This document shows, piece after piece, positions 8,544-17,336 of a stretch of 57,595 nt of DNA. Numbering within the stretch: position 1 is the first letter of the stretch; every line of letters starts with the position of its first letter. Under the pieces are notes generated by a model. That model was not told where the DNA came from and did not search any database. It saw only the letters and a program-made list of their open reading frames with translations. A program made the translations under genes and the position numbers. Source of the stretch: Acidimicrobiia bacterium (lineage in GTDB: Bacteria; Actinomycetota; Acidimicrobiia; Acidimicrobiales; Aldehydirespiratoraceae); contig JAJEEV010000022.1 of the NCBI GenBank assembly GCA_022820805.1, forward strand, positions 1 to 57,595, written 5' to 3'.

Positions 8544-9659
8544 CTAGAGGCCGATCCGCTGGGCCAGCAGCTCGCGGTGGTAGGTGGGGTCCCCAAAGAG
8601 GAGCTCGGAGCTCTTGGCCCGCTTGAAGTAGAGGTGCGCAGGGTGCTCCCAGGTGAAGCCGATCCCGCCGTGGATCTGGATGTTCTCGGCCGCGGCATGG
8701 AAGTAGGCCTCCGAGCAGTAGCTCTTGGCCAGAGAGGCGACCTGGGAAAGCTCATCGTTCATCTCGGCCGCGCACCAGCCCGCGTAGTAGGCGGCCGACT
8801 TGGCCGACTCCACCTCAAGGAGCATGTCGGCGCACTTGTGCTTGATGGCCTGGAACGAGCCGATGGGCCGGCCGAACTGCACACGGACCTTGGCGTACTC
8901 CACCGACATGTCCAGGCACCGCTGGGCCCCGCCCACCTGCTCGGCGGCCAGCGCCACCGCGGCGAGGTCGAGCACGGCCTCCAGGACCGGCCATCCCTGG
9001 CCCTCGGTGCCGATCAGCGTGGCCTCAACCCCCTCGAAGGTGAGCTTGGCCTGCTTGCGGGTCTGGTCCATGGTCGACAGCGCGGTGCGGGTGAGGCCAT
9101 CCGCTCCGGGATCGACGGTGAAGAGCGACACACCCCCGCTGGTGCGGGCGGCCACGATCAGCAGGTCGGCGGTGTGCCCGTCCAGCACGTACATCTTGAC
9201 GCCGTCGAGCTGCCACGACCCGTTGGCGGACGTCGCGGCCATGGTGACGCCGGGCTCGTCCCAGCGGCCGTTCTGCTCCGTGAAGGCCAACGTCCCCCTC
9301 GTCTCGCCCGAGGCGATGCCGGGCAGGTGGGCCTCCTTGGCGGCCTCGTCGGCGCAGAGCATCAGCGTGTTGGCCGCCATCACCGCGGAGGAGAAATAGG
9401 GGGCGCACAGCAGCGAGCGGCCCATCTCCTCGAGCACGACGACCTGCTCGATCCGGGTGAAGCCCTGGCCGCCGTAGGCCTCGGGGATGGTCAGGGCGGG
9501 CAGGCCCATCTGCTCAGACATCTGCGCCCACACGTCGGGGTCGAAGCCCTGCTCGGTGTCCATCTGCTCGCGGACCGCGGACTCGGGCGACTTCTCCTCC
9601 AGGAAGCTGCGAACGAACTCTCGAAGCTGCTCCTGCTCGTCAGTGAATGCGAAGTTCAC
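8544..9659 (-). CDS. Acyl-CoA dehydrogenase family protein
   Basis: FAD-dependent enzyme oxidising an acyl-CoA thioester to the 2,3-enoyl-CoA. The 371 residues follow the family plan: N-terminal helices (MNFAFTDEQEQLREFVRSF), the LTIPEAYGGQGF region, a middle beta domain and a C-terminal helical domain with QIHGGIGFTWEHPAHLYFKR. The residue aligning with the usual catalytic Glu cannot be assigned by eye, so substrate class (fatty, branched-chain or steroid-like) is open. GTG at 9659 has a GGGGAG ribosome-binding site 7-8 nt upstream. Confidence 0.9.
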   Translation of the reverse strand: MNFAFTDEQEQLREFVRSFLEEKSPESAVREQMDTEQGFDPDVWAQMSEQMGLPALTIPEAYGGQGFTRIEQVVVLEEMGRSLLCAPYFSSAVMAANTLMLCADEAAKEAHLPGIASGETRGTLAFTEQNGRWDEPGVTMAATSANGSWQLDGVKMYVLDGHTADLLIVAARTSGGVSLFTVDPGADGLTRTALSTMDQTRKQAKLTFEGVEATLIGTEGQGWPVLEAVLDLAAVALAAEQVGGAQRCLDMSVEYAKVRVQFGRPIGSFQAIKHKCADMLLEVESAKSAAYYAGWCAAEMNDELSQVASLAKSYCSEAYFHAAAENIQIHGGIGFTWEHPAHLYFKRAKSSELLFGDPTYHRELLAQRIGL

Positions 9660-9753
9660 GTGGGACTCCCCTGCGGATCGAGTATCGCCGCCAAGCTATC
9701 GGGCTGGTTCCGGCCTTGTACGGGCCGTAGTGCCCGCCGTGGCCCCGCCCTGT

Positions 9754-9857
9754 CTCCCGCTCCTGTTCGCTGCGCTCACGGGCCGCTCGGGCCACGGCCT
9801 CGCTGAACGGTCCGCGATACCGGCAGCACAGGCGTCACCCGCCCGCTCGGCCTCTAG
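9754..9857 (+). repeat. Dispersed intergenic repeat family A, diverged copy
   Basis: Shares the core CTCACGGGCCGCTCGGGCCA and the ending CGCTCGGCCTCTAG with the copies at 18333 and 34284, but with substitutions and a different central section. The end of this copy carries the TAGGAT box upstream of sufC. Confidence 0.7.
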
Positions 9858-9860
9858 GAT
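9855..9860 (+). promoter_or_regulatory. -10-like box TAGGAT for the sufC-sufS-sufU operon
   Basis: TAGGAT ends 6 nt before the GTG at 9867, so transcription would begin at or next to the start codon. The box overlaps the end of a family A repeat. Confidence 0.4.
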
Positions 9861-9866
9861 CAGAGG

Positions 9867-10625
9867 GTGCCGGCAGCACCGCTCTTCGAGATCGACGGCC
9901 TGCATGTGGCCACCGCGGGCGGCGGCGTCGAGATACTCCGGGGCGTGGACCTGGTGGTCGGCGCGGGCGAGCTGCACGCCCTGATGGGTCCAAACGGGTC
10001 GGGCAAGTCCACCCTGGCCGCAACCCTGCTCGGCAGCCCCGAATACGAGGTGACCAGCGGGTCGATCCGCTTCAAGGGAGAGGACATCACCTCCTGGCCC
10101 CCGGAGGTCCGGGGCAAGGCCGGCCTGTTCCTGGCCTTCCAGTACCCGCAGGAGATCCCGGGCGTGTCGGTGCGGAACTTCCTCACCCAGGCCCTGCAGG
10201 CCCGCAAGGGCACCGACGTCAGCACCATCGAGACCTACATGACCATGGTCGAGTGGATGGAACGCCTCAAGATCGACTCGCAGCTGATGGACCGCCACCT
10301 CAACGAGAAGTTCTCCGGCGGGGAGAAGAAGCGCAACGAGATCCTCCAGATGGCGGTGCTGGAACCGGAGATGGCCATCCTGGACGAGACCGACACCGGG
10401 CTCGACATAGACGCCCTGCGCATCGTCGCCACCGGTCTCAAGGAGGTCCGGTCCGAGCGGCCCACCCTCGGCGTTCTGGCCATCACCCACTTCCAGCGCA
10501 TCCTCACCGCAGGCCTCGAGCCCGACCGGGTGCACGTGCTCATGGACGGCCGTATCACCACCAGCGGCGGTCCCGAGCTGGCCGATGAGCTCGAGCGCGA
10601 GGGCTACGAACGGTTCGCGTCGTGA
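9867..10625 (+). CDS. sufC: Fe-S cluster assembly ATPase SufC (copy 1)
   Basis: ABC-type ATPase that drives SufBD scaffold rearrangement in Fe-S assembly. In 252 residues: Walker A GPNGSGKST (41-49), the SufC Q-loop AFQYPQEIPGV, signature FSGGEKKRNE (149-158), Walker B MAILDETDTGLD and switch His in ITHFQR. The KKRNE extension of the signature is typical of SufC. It overlaps sufS by 4 nt. A second sufC lies with sufB/sufD at 18829-19626; the two differ at many positions, so they are paralogs rather than a recent duplicate. Confidence 0.92.
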   Translation: MPAAPLFEIDGLHVATAGGGVEILRGVDLVVGAGELHALMGPNGSGKSTLAATLLGSPEYEVTSGSIRFKGEDITSWPPEVRGKAGLFLAFQYPQEIPGVSVRNFLTQALQARKGTDVSTIETYMTMVEWMERLKIDSQLMDRHLNEKFSGGEKKRNEILQMAVLEPEMAILDETDTGLDIDALRIVATGLKEVRSERPTLGVLAITHFQRILTAGLEPDRVHVLMDGRITTSGGPELADELEREGYERFAS

Positions 10626-11866
10626 GCGCCGAGGGCGACCCCCGGCTCGGGACCGGCACCCGGGCGGACTTCCCCCTCCTGGGGCGGCAGGTGCACGGCC
10701 GGCCCATCATCTACCTCGACTCGGCTGCATCGTCGCAGAAGCCGCAGTGCGTTCTCGACGCCATGAACAGCTACTACGAGACGATCAACGCCAACGTCCA
10801 CCGGGGCGCCTACGAGATCGCGGCCCGGGCCACCGACGCCATGGAGGCCGCCCGGGCTGCGGTCGCCCGGTTCGTGAACGCGCCGTCGGCCGACGAGATC
10901 GTGTTCACCAAGAACGTCACCGAGGCCATCAACCTCGTGGCCCGATCCTGGGGCGGGGCCAACCTGGGGCCCGGCGACGCCGTGGTGATCACCGAGATGG
11001 AGCACCACGCCAACATCGTGCCGTGGCACATCATGGCGGCCGAGAAGGGCTTCGAGCTTCGCTGGATCGGTGTCGGCGCCGACGGGCAGCTCGACCTCAG
11101 CAACCTGGACCGGCTCCTCGACGGGGCCAAGCTGCTGGGTGTGACCGCCATGAGCAACGTGCTGGGCACGCTCAACCCGGTACGCCGCCTGGCCGACGCA
11201 GCCCATGACGCCGGAGCGCTGATGCTGGTGGACGCAGCCCAGTTCGTCCCGCATCTGCCCACCGACGTGCAAGCTCTCGGAGCCGACTTCCTGGGCTTCA
11301 CCGGCCACAAGATGTGCGGGCCCACCGGCATCGGGGTGCTGTGGGCCCGGGCCGAGCTGCTGGAGGCGATGCCGCCGTTCCTGGGGGGCGGCGAGATGAT
11401 CCTCGACGTTCGCAAGGACGGCTTCCTGCCCAACCACATCCCCCACAAGTTCGAGGCGGGAACCCCGCCCATCGCCGAGATCGTCGGCCTGGGCGCGGCA
11501 GTGGACTACCTCGAGGGCCTCGGAATGGACCGGGTGCGGGAGCACGAGGTGAGCCTCACCGCCTACGCGCTGCGCACCCTCCAGGACCGTTACGGCCCGG
11601 AGCTCGCGGTGCACGGCCCGTCGGAGCCGGCCTGCCGGGGCGGGGTGCTGTCGATGAGCTTCCGAGACATCCACCCCCACGACCTGTCGCAGGTGCTCGA
11701 CGACCGAGGCGTGTGCGTGCGGGCCGGTCACCACTGCGCCAAGCCGCTCATGCGCCATCTCGGCGTGCCGGCCACCACCCGGGCCTCGCTGTACGTCTAC
11801 AACGACACGTCCGACGTGGACGCCCTCGCCGACGCCCTCGGCGATGCGGGCGAGTTCTTCGGGTAG
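10622..11866 (+). CDS. sufS: Cysteine desulfurase SufS
   Basis: PLP enzyme that removes sulfur from L-cysteine for Fe-S assembly. The 414 residues include the group II motifs YLDSAASSQKP (31-41), NVHRGAYE (58-65), EMEHHANIVPW (125-135), the PLP-binding Lys230 in TGHKMCGPTG and the active-site Cys372 in RAGHHCAKPL. The GTG start overlaps the end of sufC. Because its normal partner SufU follows directly, it should form the SufS-SufU sulfur-transfer pair. SufS-type enzymes can also act on selenocysteine, which may matter in a selenoprotein-making cell. Confidence 0.95.
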   Translation: MSAEGDPRLGTGTRADFPLLGRQVHGRPIIYLDSAASSQKPQCVLDAMNSYYETINANVHRGAYEIAARATDAMEAARAAVARFVNAPSADEIVFTKNVTEAINLVARSWGGANLGPGDAVVITEMEHHANIVPWHIMAAEKGFELRWIGVGADGQLDLSNLDRLLDGAKLLGVTAMSNVLGTLNPVRRLADAAHDAGALMLVDAAQFVPHLPTDVQALGADFLGFTGHKMCGPTGIGVLWARAELLEAMPPFLGGGEMILDVRKDGFLPNHIPHKFEAGTPPIAEIVGLGAAVDYLEGLGMDRVREHEVSLTAYALRTLQDRYGPELAVHGPSEPACRGGVLSMSFRDIHPHDLSQVLDDRGVCVRAGHHCAKPLMRHLGVPATTRASLYVYNDTSDVDALADALGDAGEFFG

Positions 11867-11879
11867 ACGGAGGTCAGCC

Positions 11880-12368
11880 GTGGCCGGGCTGGAGGACCTC
11901 TACCGGGAGATCATCCTCGACCACTACCGCAACCCGCGCAACCGCGGCGAGTTGGACGTTCCGCCCGCCATTCAGGCCGTGGGCTTCAACCCCCTGTGCG
12001 GCGACGAGGTGGTCGTCTACGTGGAGGTGAGCGACGGCGTGATCACCGACGTGTCCACCGGCGGTCAGGGGTGCTCCATCAGCCAGTCGTCGGCGTCGAT
12101 GATGTCCACCGCGGTCAAGGGGCGCACGGTTGCAGAGGTGCGGCGGCTGGTGCGGGCCTTCAAGCGGATGATGTCCATCCACGGCAGCGGGATCGGTGGC
12201 ACCGGCGACGATCTCGACGACGAGCCCGACAGCGGCAACGGCACCGGTGACGTGAAGCTCGGGGATCTGGAGGCCCTCCAGGGGGTGGTGAAGTTCCCGG
12301 TGCGCATCAAGTGCGCCACCCTGTCGTGGAACACCCTCGTGCAGGCCCTCGACGAGACCTTCGCCTGA
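11880..12368 (+). CDS. sufU: SufU, zinc-dependent sulfurtransferase partner of SufS
   Basis: IscU-like protein that accepts persulfide from SufS in Gram-positive-type SUF systems. The 162 residues carry the three conserved cysteines at Cys40 (NPLCGD), Cys65 (GQGCSIS) and Cys145 (RIKCATLSW), and the 18-20-residue insertion between them that separates SufU from IscU. This copy also has a Gly/Asp-rich segment (about 103-125). GTG at 11880 follows a GGAGGTC ribosome-binding site, so I prefer it to the upstream starts that overlap sufS. Confidence 0.92.
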   Translation: MAGLEDLYREIILDHYRNPRNRGELDVPPAIQAVGFNPLCGDEVVVYVEVSDGVITDVSTGGQGCSISQSSASMMSTAVKGRTVAEVRRLVRAFKRMMSIHGSGIGGTGDDLDDEPDSGNGTGDVKLGDLEALQGVVKFPVRIKCATLSWNTLVQALDETFA

Positions 12369-12395
12369 GCCTCTCGAGCGGATGGGCGGGCCGAC

Positions 12396-15269
12396 CTAGT
12401 CCGTTCGGTCGGCTAGGAGGGACTTGAGCGCCTCGCCGTAGGCCGCGAGCTTGGCCGGACCGATGCCGCTCACTGCCAACAGGGCCTCGTCGGTGACCGG
12501 CCGATGCCGGGCCAGCTCTCGCAACGTGGCGTCACCGAAGACCACGTAGGCCGGCACGCCGTCTGCCTTGCTGCGCGCCAGGCGCCACGTGCGCAGACGC
12601 TGGAATGTGGCCGCGGCCTCCGGCTCGGCGGTCTCGTCGATCGGAGGGCTCTGAGACTTCGATGCGGGCGTCGGCTTGGTCGTTCCGGGGCTGCGAGGAG
12701 GGTCGAGCCACCATTGGGCGTCGGAGGTCCGGGATCGTCGAGATGGCTCGGGCGCCTCGGGTCGTTCGGGGCGGGCCGACCCGTCCGCAGCCAGGGCAGC
12801 GGGCTCCAGCTTGGAGCGCCAGGACATCTCGGCAATGAAGGGCGACTTCGGGCCGTCGGCGATGACCGTCACCGACTCCGACCCGCGGGTGATGGCCACA
12901 TGGAAGACGCGGCGCTCCTCCTCGGGGTCACCGGCCAGGCGGTGGGGCATCAGTCCCTCGGTGGCCGAAAGCACGATCACATGGGGCCACTCCAGGCCCT
13001 TCACCCGGTGCACGGTCGCCAGGCGCACGCCCCGTCCCCACGATGGACGTCCGGCACGAGAGTCGCCCTCATCGCCGTGGCGGCTGCCCGCTATCAGCCG
13101 GTCCGACAGCCACGTCCCGAACGCTGACGGATCAGCGCAGTGCGGGGCCACTGACATCAGGGCTCGCAGATCGTCGCCGTGGGCGGAGCGGTCCACCGAC
13201 CGGCGGGAGGCGTCCAGCCGCTCGTCGAGGCTGGCGCCGAGGTTGGTGCCGTGCTGGATCGCTTCCAGCAGCCGCAGGGTGTCGGCGCCGTCTGCGGCCA
13301 TGGCGGCGAGACGCTCGACGTCGTCTGCGAAGTCGCTCACCCGCTCGGAGGTCCGCTCGTCGGAGATGCGGCCCGCCAGACGCCGCAGCGCGCCGACATT
13401 GTGCTGCTCGGCGATCCACTCGATCACCCGGGGCGAGATGCCCCGTGGTGGGCGGCGGGCAGCCGTGTCCAGAGCGTCGGCGGGCAGCCGAGCCTGGCCT
13501 GCGGTGGCGAGCGTCAGCCAGGCCAGCGCGGCTGCTACCCCGGTGCGCTCCAGGAACCAGGGGCCGACCGGCGCCATGCAGTCGATCCCCGCCTCCGCCA
13601 GCAGGATCTGCGGCGCCAGCAGCGTGCTGTTCACCCTCGAGAGTACGGCGATCTCCTTGGCCTCGGCACCGCCGCCGATGAGGGTCCGGACCCGCTCGAC
13701 GACCGCGGCACCGCCGTCGCCGGCCGCATCGACGCTCAGCGGGCCGGGATCGCCGGGATCCGGGGTGGCCCGTCCGGGGGCAGGCTCCACGTCCTTGTGG
13801 ATGCGGCGCCGGTTGTGGGAGAGGAGATTGGACGCAGCCTCCACCACCGCGGGCGGGCAGCGGTAGTTGACACCCAGCAGGTGGCGGCCGGCGCCGGGGA
13901 AGAAGCGGTCGTACTCGATCAGCCACCGGGGCGAGGCGCCCGAGTATCCGTAGATGGTCTGGTCGTCGTCGCCGACGCCGAAGACCTCGGCCCTGGGGCC
14001 GGCCAGCAGCCGGATCATCAGCAGGTGGGCGGGCGTTAGGTCCTGGAACTCGTCGACCAGCAGCACGCCGCACGCCCGCCGGGCCGCGGCCCGGGCGGTC
14101 GGGTCGGTGAGCAGCACGTCGATGGCCCGCACGATCTGGTGGTCGAAGTCCACCGCGCCCCGCTCCTCCAGCGCCCCGGCGTAGGCCGGAGCCAGCTCCA
14201 CGAGTCCATCAACATCGGGAGCGAAGTCGCGCTCGACCTCGGCCGGGTCGCGCAACCCCAGGCGGGACGAGCTCAGAGCCTCGACCCAGGCAGCCAACGG
14301 GTCGGTCATGGCCTTGCGGCGGCGACGCGGCGCCCGCTCCCCCACCAGGTTGTGGAGCAGGTCCCGCACTTCTCGCTCGCCGATCACCTCGACCCGTCCG
14401 TGGCGGGCCGGGCGGGCGAACGGCCCGGTGCCGTTGCACACTGCCAGGGCGAGGCTGTTGAGGGTGCGGACCTCCAGGCCGTCGAGGTCCGCCGTGCGGG
14501 CCTGCATCTCGGCCCGGGCCCTCACGTTGTAGGCCACCAGGCACACCGCCGCCGGGGCCACGCCCAGGTCGCGCACCAGCCAGCGGGCCCGCTCGGTCAG
14601 CACTCTGGTCTTTCCCGAGCCTGCGGGGGCCACGATGCAGGCGCTTCCTCCGAGGTGGCCGACCGCCCGGCGCTGGTCCGGAGCCAGATCGGCGACCGGC
14701 TCGCACGGGTGCAGCGCCGTGAGACGGCCGGCCGCGACGTTGACTGAGGGGATCAGCGCCGCGCCGTCCATGTCGGCCGGCTCGAAGCAGTCGAGCGGGC
14801 CGCCGTCGCACCAGGCGTGGTCGCCGGCGGGCGTGGTCACGTCGCCCGGCTCGTGTCCGGCCGCGGGCCGGGCGCCCAGTTCGATCGCCCGGTCCCGGGG
14901 CGCGAACCGCAGCCGGTCGGGATCCCGGGCGTCCACCGCGTTGGCGGTGAGGAGGTGGCGCCATACCTCGTCGGTCAGGGTGAGGCCGGGTCCCCATTCC
15001 CACCAGGGCCTCGCCAGGGCCGGTTCGTTGGCGGGCAGCGGGCCGTCCACCTCGATCACGAGCCGTTCCCGGTCGTGCCACGCGGCCCGCAGGCGGCGGC
15101 CGGTCTGGGCATCGGGCTCGCTGGTGCGAACCGTCAGCCGCGGCGCCTGCGCCCAGGGCTCGGGCGCGGGCTGTCCCGGCGACACGAGCACGCTGCGTCC
15201 CAGGCAGCCGGGCCCGGCCGCCCGTTCGGTGTCGTAAGCCGGTTCTGCCCCGACCACCGATCGCCTCAC
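12396..15269 (-). CDS. UvrD2-like superfamily I DNA helicase with HRDC domain
   Basis: ATP-dependent 3'-5' DNA helicase likely used in repair. About 205 N-terminal residues have no helicase motif. Then come motif I APAGSGKT (214-221), motif II LLVDEFQDL, motif III GDDDQTIYGYSGA, motif IV NYRCP, motif V ATVHRVKGLEW and motif VI VAITRGSESV. The last ~75 residues form an HRDC domain ending AVSGIGPAKLAAYGEAL. This layout matches mycobacterial UvrD2 except for the N-terminal extension and absence of the usual Cys4 cluster. The GTG at 15269 overlaps the stop of the upstream DHPS-like gene, so an earlier start is unlikely. Confidence 0.85.
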   Translation of the reverse strand: MRRSVVGAEPAYDTERAAGPGCLGRSVLVSPGQPAPEPWAQAPRLTVRTSEPDAQTGRRLRAAWHDRERLVIEVDGPLPANEPALARPWWEWGPGLTLTDEVWRHLLTANAVDARDPDRLRFAPRDRAIELGARPAAGHEPGDVTTPAGDHAWCDGGPLDCFEPADMDGAALIPSVNVAAGRLTALHPCEPVADLAPDQRRAVGHLGGSACIVAPAGSGKTRVLTERARWLVRDLGVAPAAVCLVAYNVRARAEMQARTADLDGLEVRTLNSLALAVCNGTGPFARPARHGRVEVIGEREVRDLLHNLVGERAPRRRRKAMTDPLAAWVEALSSSRLGLRDPAEVERDFAPDVDGLVELAPAYAGALEERGAVDFDHQIVRAIDVLLTDPTARAAARRACGVLLVDEFQDLTPAHLLMIRLLAGPRAEVFGVGDDDQTIYGYSGASPRWLIEYDRFFPGAGRHLLGVNYRCPPAVVEAASNLLSHNRRRIHKDVEPAPGRATPDPGDPGPLSVDAAGDGGAAVVERVRTLIGGGAEAKEIAVLSRVNSTLLAPQILLAEAGIDCMAPVGPWFLERTGVAAALAWLTLATAGQARLPADALDTAARRPPRGISPRVIEWIAEQHNVGALRRLAGRISDERTSERVSDFADDVERLAAMAADGADTLRLLEAIQHGTNLGASLDERLDASRRSVDRSAHGDDLRALMSVAPHCADPSAFGTWLSDRLIAGSRHGDEGDSRAGRPSWGRGVRLATVHRVKGLEWPHVIVLSATEGLMPHRLAGDPEEERRVFHVAITRGSESVTVIADGPKSPFIAEMSWRSKLEPAALAADGSARPERPEAPEPSRRSRTSDAQWWLDPPRSPGTTKPTPASKSQSPPIDETAEPEAAATFQRLRTWRLARSKADGVPAYVVFGDATLRELARHRPVTDEALLAVSGIGPAKLAAYGEALKSLLADRTD

Positions 15270-16039
15270 TGGCGCTGCCCGGCACCCAGGCGCGCCATGG
15301 CCTCCAGTACCCGGTCGGGCCGGTGGCAGCGGCCGTAGTCGAAGCCGGACCGCAGGCATATCTCCAGCAGTTCGTCGTGCTGGACCGTCTGCTTCCAGGG
15401 CAGCGGGAGGTAGACGGGCAGCCCGAACTCCCGCAGGGCGTCGAGGTTCTCATAGACCCGCTTCTGGTACCGGTAGCGGTCGGCCCATTCCCAGTCGGGT
15501 GGGCCGAATCCGGTTCCCGGGTCGAGGATCAGCCGGCCGCGCGCTATGCCGGCGGCGGTCCAGCGGGCCAGCGAGTGCCGGAACCACTCGCAGATGGTCT
15601 CGACCGGGTCCCCGATCACGTGGCGGGAGGCCTTGGGATCGGCACCCCACACGAACGGCACGACCACGGGCACGTCCCGCTCGGCCGCTAGCCGCACCAT
15701 GGCCGGATCCTGAAGCCCGTCGGCCGCGTTGATCATGGTGGCCCCGCAGTCCAGGGCCCGGCTCGTGATCTCTGGCTGCCAGGAGTCCACCGAGAGGACG
15801 GCATCACGCTGCCGGCACAGGTCGGCGAGGGCCTGGACCTTGCCGTCTAGGCGAGCCCATTCGACCTCGAGGTCCACCCGGTCGGCGAACTGCGTCGAAC
15901 CGGCCCCGCCGAGGTCGATGCCGTCACAGCCGCCGTCGAGCAGCACGGAGGCCCGGGACACCGCACCCTCCACCGTGGTCGCCACCGAGAACCCGGCCAG
16001 CGAGTCCGGCGAGGCGTTGATCACGCCGTGGAGCTTCAT
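15266..16039 (-). CDS. Dihydropteroate synthase-like TIM-barrel protein
   Basis: The 257-residue protein keeps the outline of the pterin-binding family: GVINASPDSLAGF at the N-terminus (for GxxNxTPDSF), IDLGGAGST (for DVGGESTRPG), SVDSWQPE, the loop MINAADGL (for INDVSG) and LDPGTGFG. Thr is replaced in the first loop, and the usual C-terminal RVHD is missing. So pterin binding is plausible, but p-aminobenzoate condensation is uncertain. It sits between glucosyl-3-phosphoglycerate synthase (28 nt upstream) and the helicase (4-nt overlap), suggesting a role other than housekeeping folate synthesis. Confidence 0.7.
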   Translation of the reverse strand: MKLHGVINASPDSLAGFSVATTVEGAVSRASVLLDGGCDGIDLGGAGSTQFADRVDLEVEWARLDGKVQALADLCRQRDAVLSVDSWQPEITSRALDCGATMINAADGLQDPAMVRLAAERDVPVVVPFVWGADPKASRHVIGDPVETICEWFRHSLARWTAAGIARGRLILDPGTGFGPPDWEWADRYRYQKRVYENLDALREFGLPVYLPLPWKQTVQHDELLEICLRSGFDYGRCHRPDRVLEAMARLGAGQRQ

Positions 16040-16067
16040 TCAGCGACCGCGCCCAGCGACGGCAGGA

Positions 16068-17264
16068 TCATCGTGTGGCGTCAAGCGCTTCGACGAGCAG
16101 CGGCGCTATGTCGGGGGCCGCCTCGAGCACATGACGCCACGACGGGTTGAGCGAGCTCTCCCCGGGGTCTTCCCGGCACAGCGCGGCCCCGTCGGCGACG
16201 CTGCGGGCGAACACCTCGGCGGTCGCCTGCTCGGCGGCGACGTCGACCAGGTAGCCGTTGAGCTCGGCGTCGTTGGCGTAGTGGCGGACCAAGTCATGGG
16301 CGGCGGCCAGGTACGCCTCGCACAGACCGGCCGCTCCGTCCACCGCATCGGGTCCCAGGCGGCGGATCATGGTGGCGGTGACGTCGATGCTCATGCGTCG
16401 CAGGCCTGCGCTCGGATCGTCGGCGGAGAGCTCCTGGTGCTTGTGGTCGTAGGCGTCGGCCACCGACACCTGGCAGATGCTGGAGGGATCGCACCGGGCG
16501 AACACATCGGAGAGGATGCCGATGTCCATGCCCCAGTGGCTGGGAATCCGCAGGCTCGCGGCCACTGCGGCCTCCATCGCCGTCTCCCCGGCCAGCGGGT
16601 ACCTGAAGGCCTCCAGGAAGCGCAGGTACTGGTGGTCGCCGGCCTGCGCCCGCAGAGCCCGCACCAGCGGCGCGACCAGCAGCCGGGTCACCCGTCCGCC
16701 GAAGCGCCCCTCGGTCACGCGGTGGTAGTAGCCCTTGGCGAAGGCGTAGCCGAAGCCCGGGTGGGCCACCGGGTACACCAGGCGGGCCGGCAGCTCGCGG
16801 CTGTAGCCCACGATGTCGGCGTCGTGCATGGCGATGACGTCCCCCGACTCGCCCGCCAGCACCGCGCCCAGGCAGTACCACACGTTGCGGCCCTTGCCCC
16901 GGCTCCGGGGGGCCAGTCCCCGGTCCCGAAGCCGCTGCTCGACCGCGACCATGGCCGGGCTGTCGTTCCACAGCACGTCGCAGCGCTGCGGCAGCCGCTC
17001 CAGCAGGCCGCGGGCCCGCCGGCAGTCGGCCTCGCCGGCCTCGTCGAGACCGACCACGATGTGGGCCAGCCAATCGGCGCCGGCCAGCTCGCCGACCATC
17101 TCGTCGAAGGCCTCCGCACCCACGTCCGACGCCAGGCAGGGGATGACGAGAGCCACGGGCCGGTCGGCGGCCCAGGACCGCAGATCGCGCTCGAGGTCGT
17201 CGGCGGTGCGGTGGCCCAAGTCGTGCAGCGTCGGCACGACGCCTGCCTGGCTGAAGTCGGCCAC
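16068..17264 (-). CDS. gpgS: GT81-type glucosyl-3-phosphoglycerate synthase
   Basis: Retaining glycosyltransferase expected to join NDP-glucose to 3-phosphoglycerate, the first step to glucosylglycerate, a compatible solute and methylglucose-polysaccharide primer. Visible features are RSRGKGRNVWYCLGA, the metal-binding HDADIVGYSREL, LVYPVAHPGFGYAFAKGYYHRV, FRYPLAGETAM and the HWGMDIGIL region, all typical of the archaeal/bacterial GT81 group. GTG at 17264 is chosen because longer versions would run into the divergent DUF2510 gene; that leaves 398 residues. No phosphatase (gpgP) is nearby. Confidence 0.8.
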   Translation of the reverse strand: MADFSQAGVVPTLHDLGHRTADDLERDLRSWAADRPVALVIPCLASDVGAEAFDEMVGELAGADWLAHIVVGLDEAGEADCRRARGLLERLPQRCDVLWNDSPAMVAVEQRLRDRGLAPRSRGKGRNVWYCLGAVLAGESGDVIAMHDADIVGYSRELPARLVYPVAHPGFGYAFAKGYYHRVTEGRFGGRVTRLLVAPLVRALRAQAGDHQYLRFLEAFRYPLAGETAMEAAVAASLRIPSHWGMDIGILSDVFARCDPSSICQVSVADAYDHKHQELSADDPSAGLRRMSIDVTATMIRRLGPDAVDGAAGLCEAYLAAAHDLVRHYANDAELNGYLVDVAAEQATAEVFARSVADGAALCREDPGESSLNPSWRHVLEAAPDIAPLLVEALDATR

Positions 17265-17323
17265 GCCCGGCAGTGTCGCACGGAGAGGACCGCATCCCAC
17301 CCCGATATGCGAGATCAGGTGAT

Positions 17324-17329
17324 TAGAGT
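17324..17329 (+). promoter_or_regulatory. -10-like box TAGAGT for the DUF2510 gene
   Basis: TAGAGT is followed by 7 nt and the GTG at 17337. This is the spacing of a leaderless message, and no Shine-Dalgarno sequence is present. Confidence 0.45.
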
Positions 17330-17336
17330 CGCCGGG

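Noticed and set aside
15729..17336. Long N-terminal extension of the DUF2510 frame
   Set aside because: Antisense to gpgS, no domain likeness; DUF2510 starts at GTG 17337 behind a TAGAGT box.
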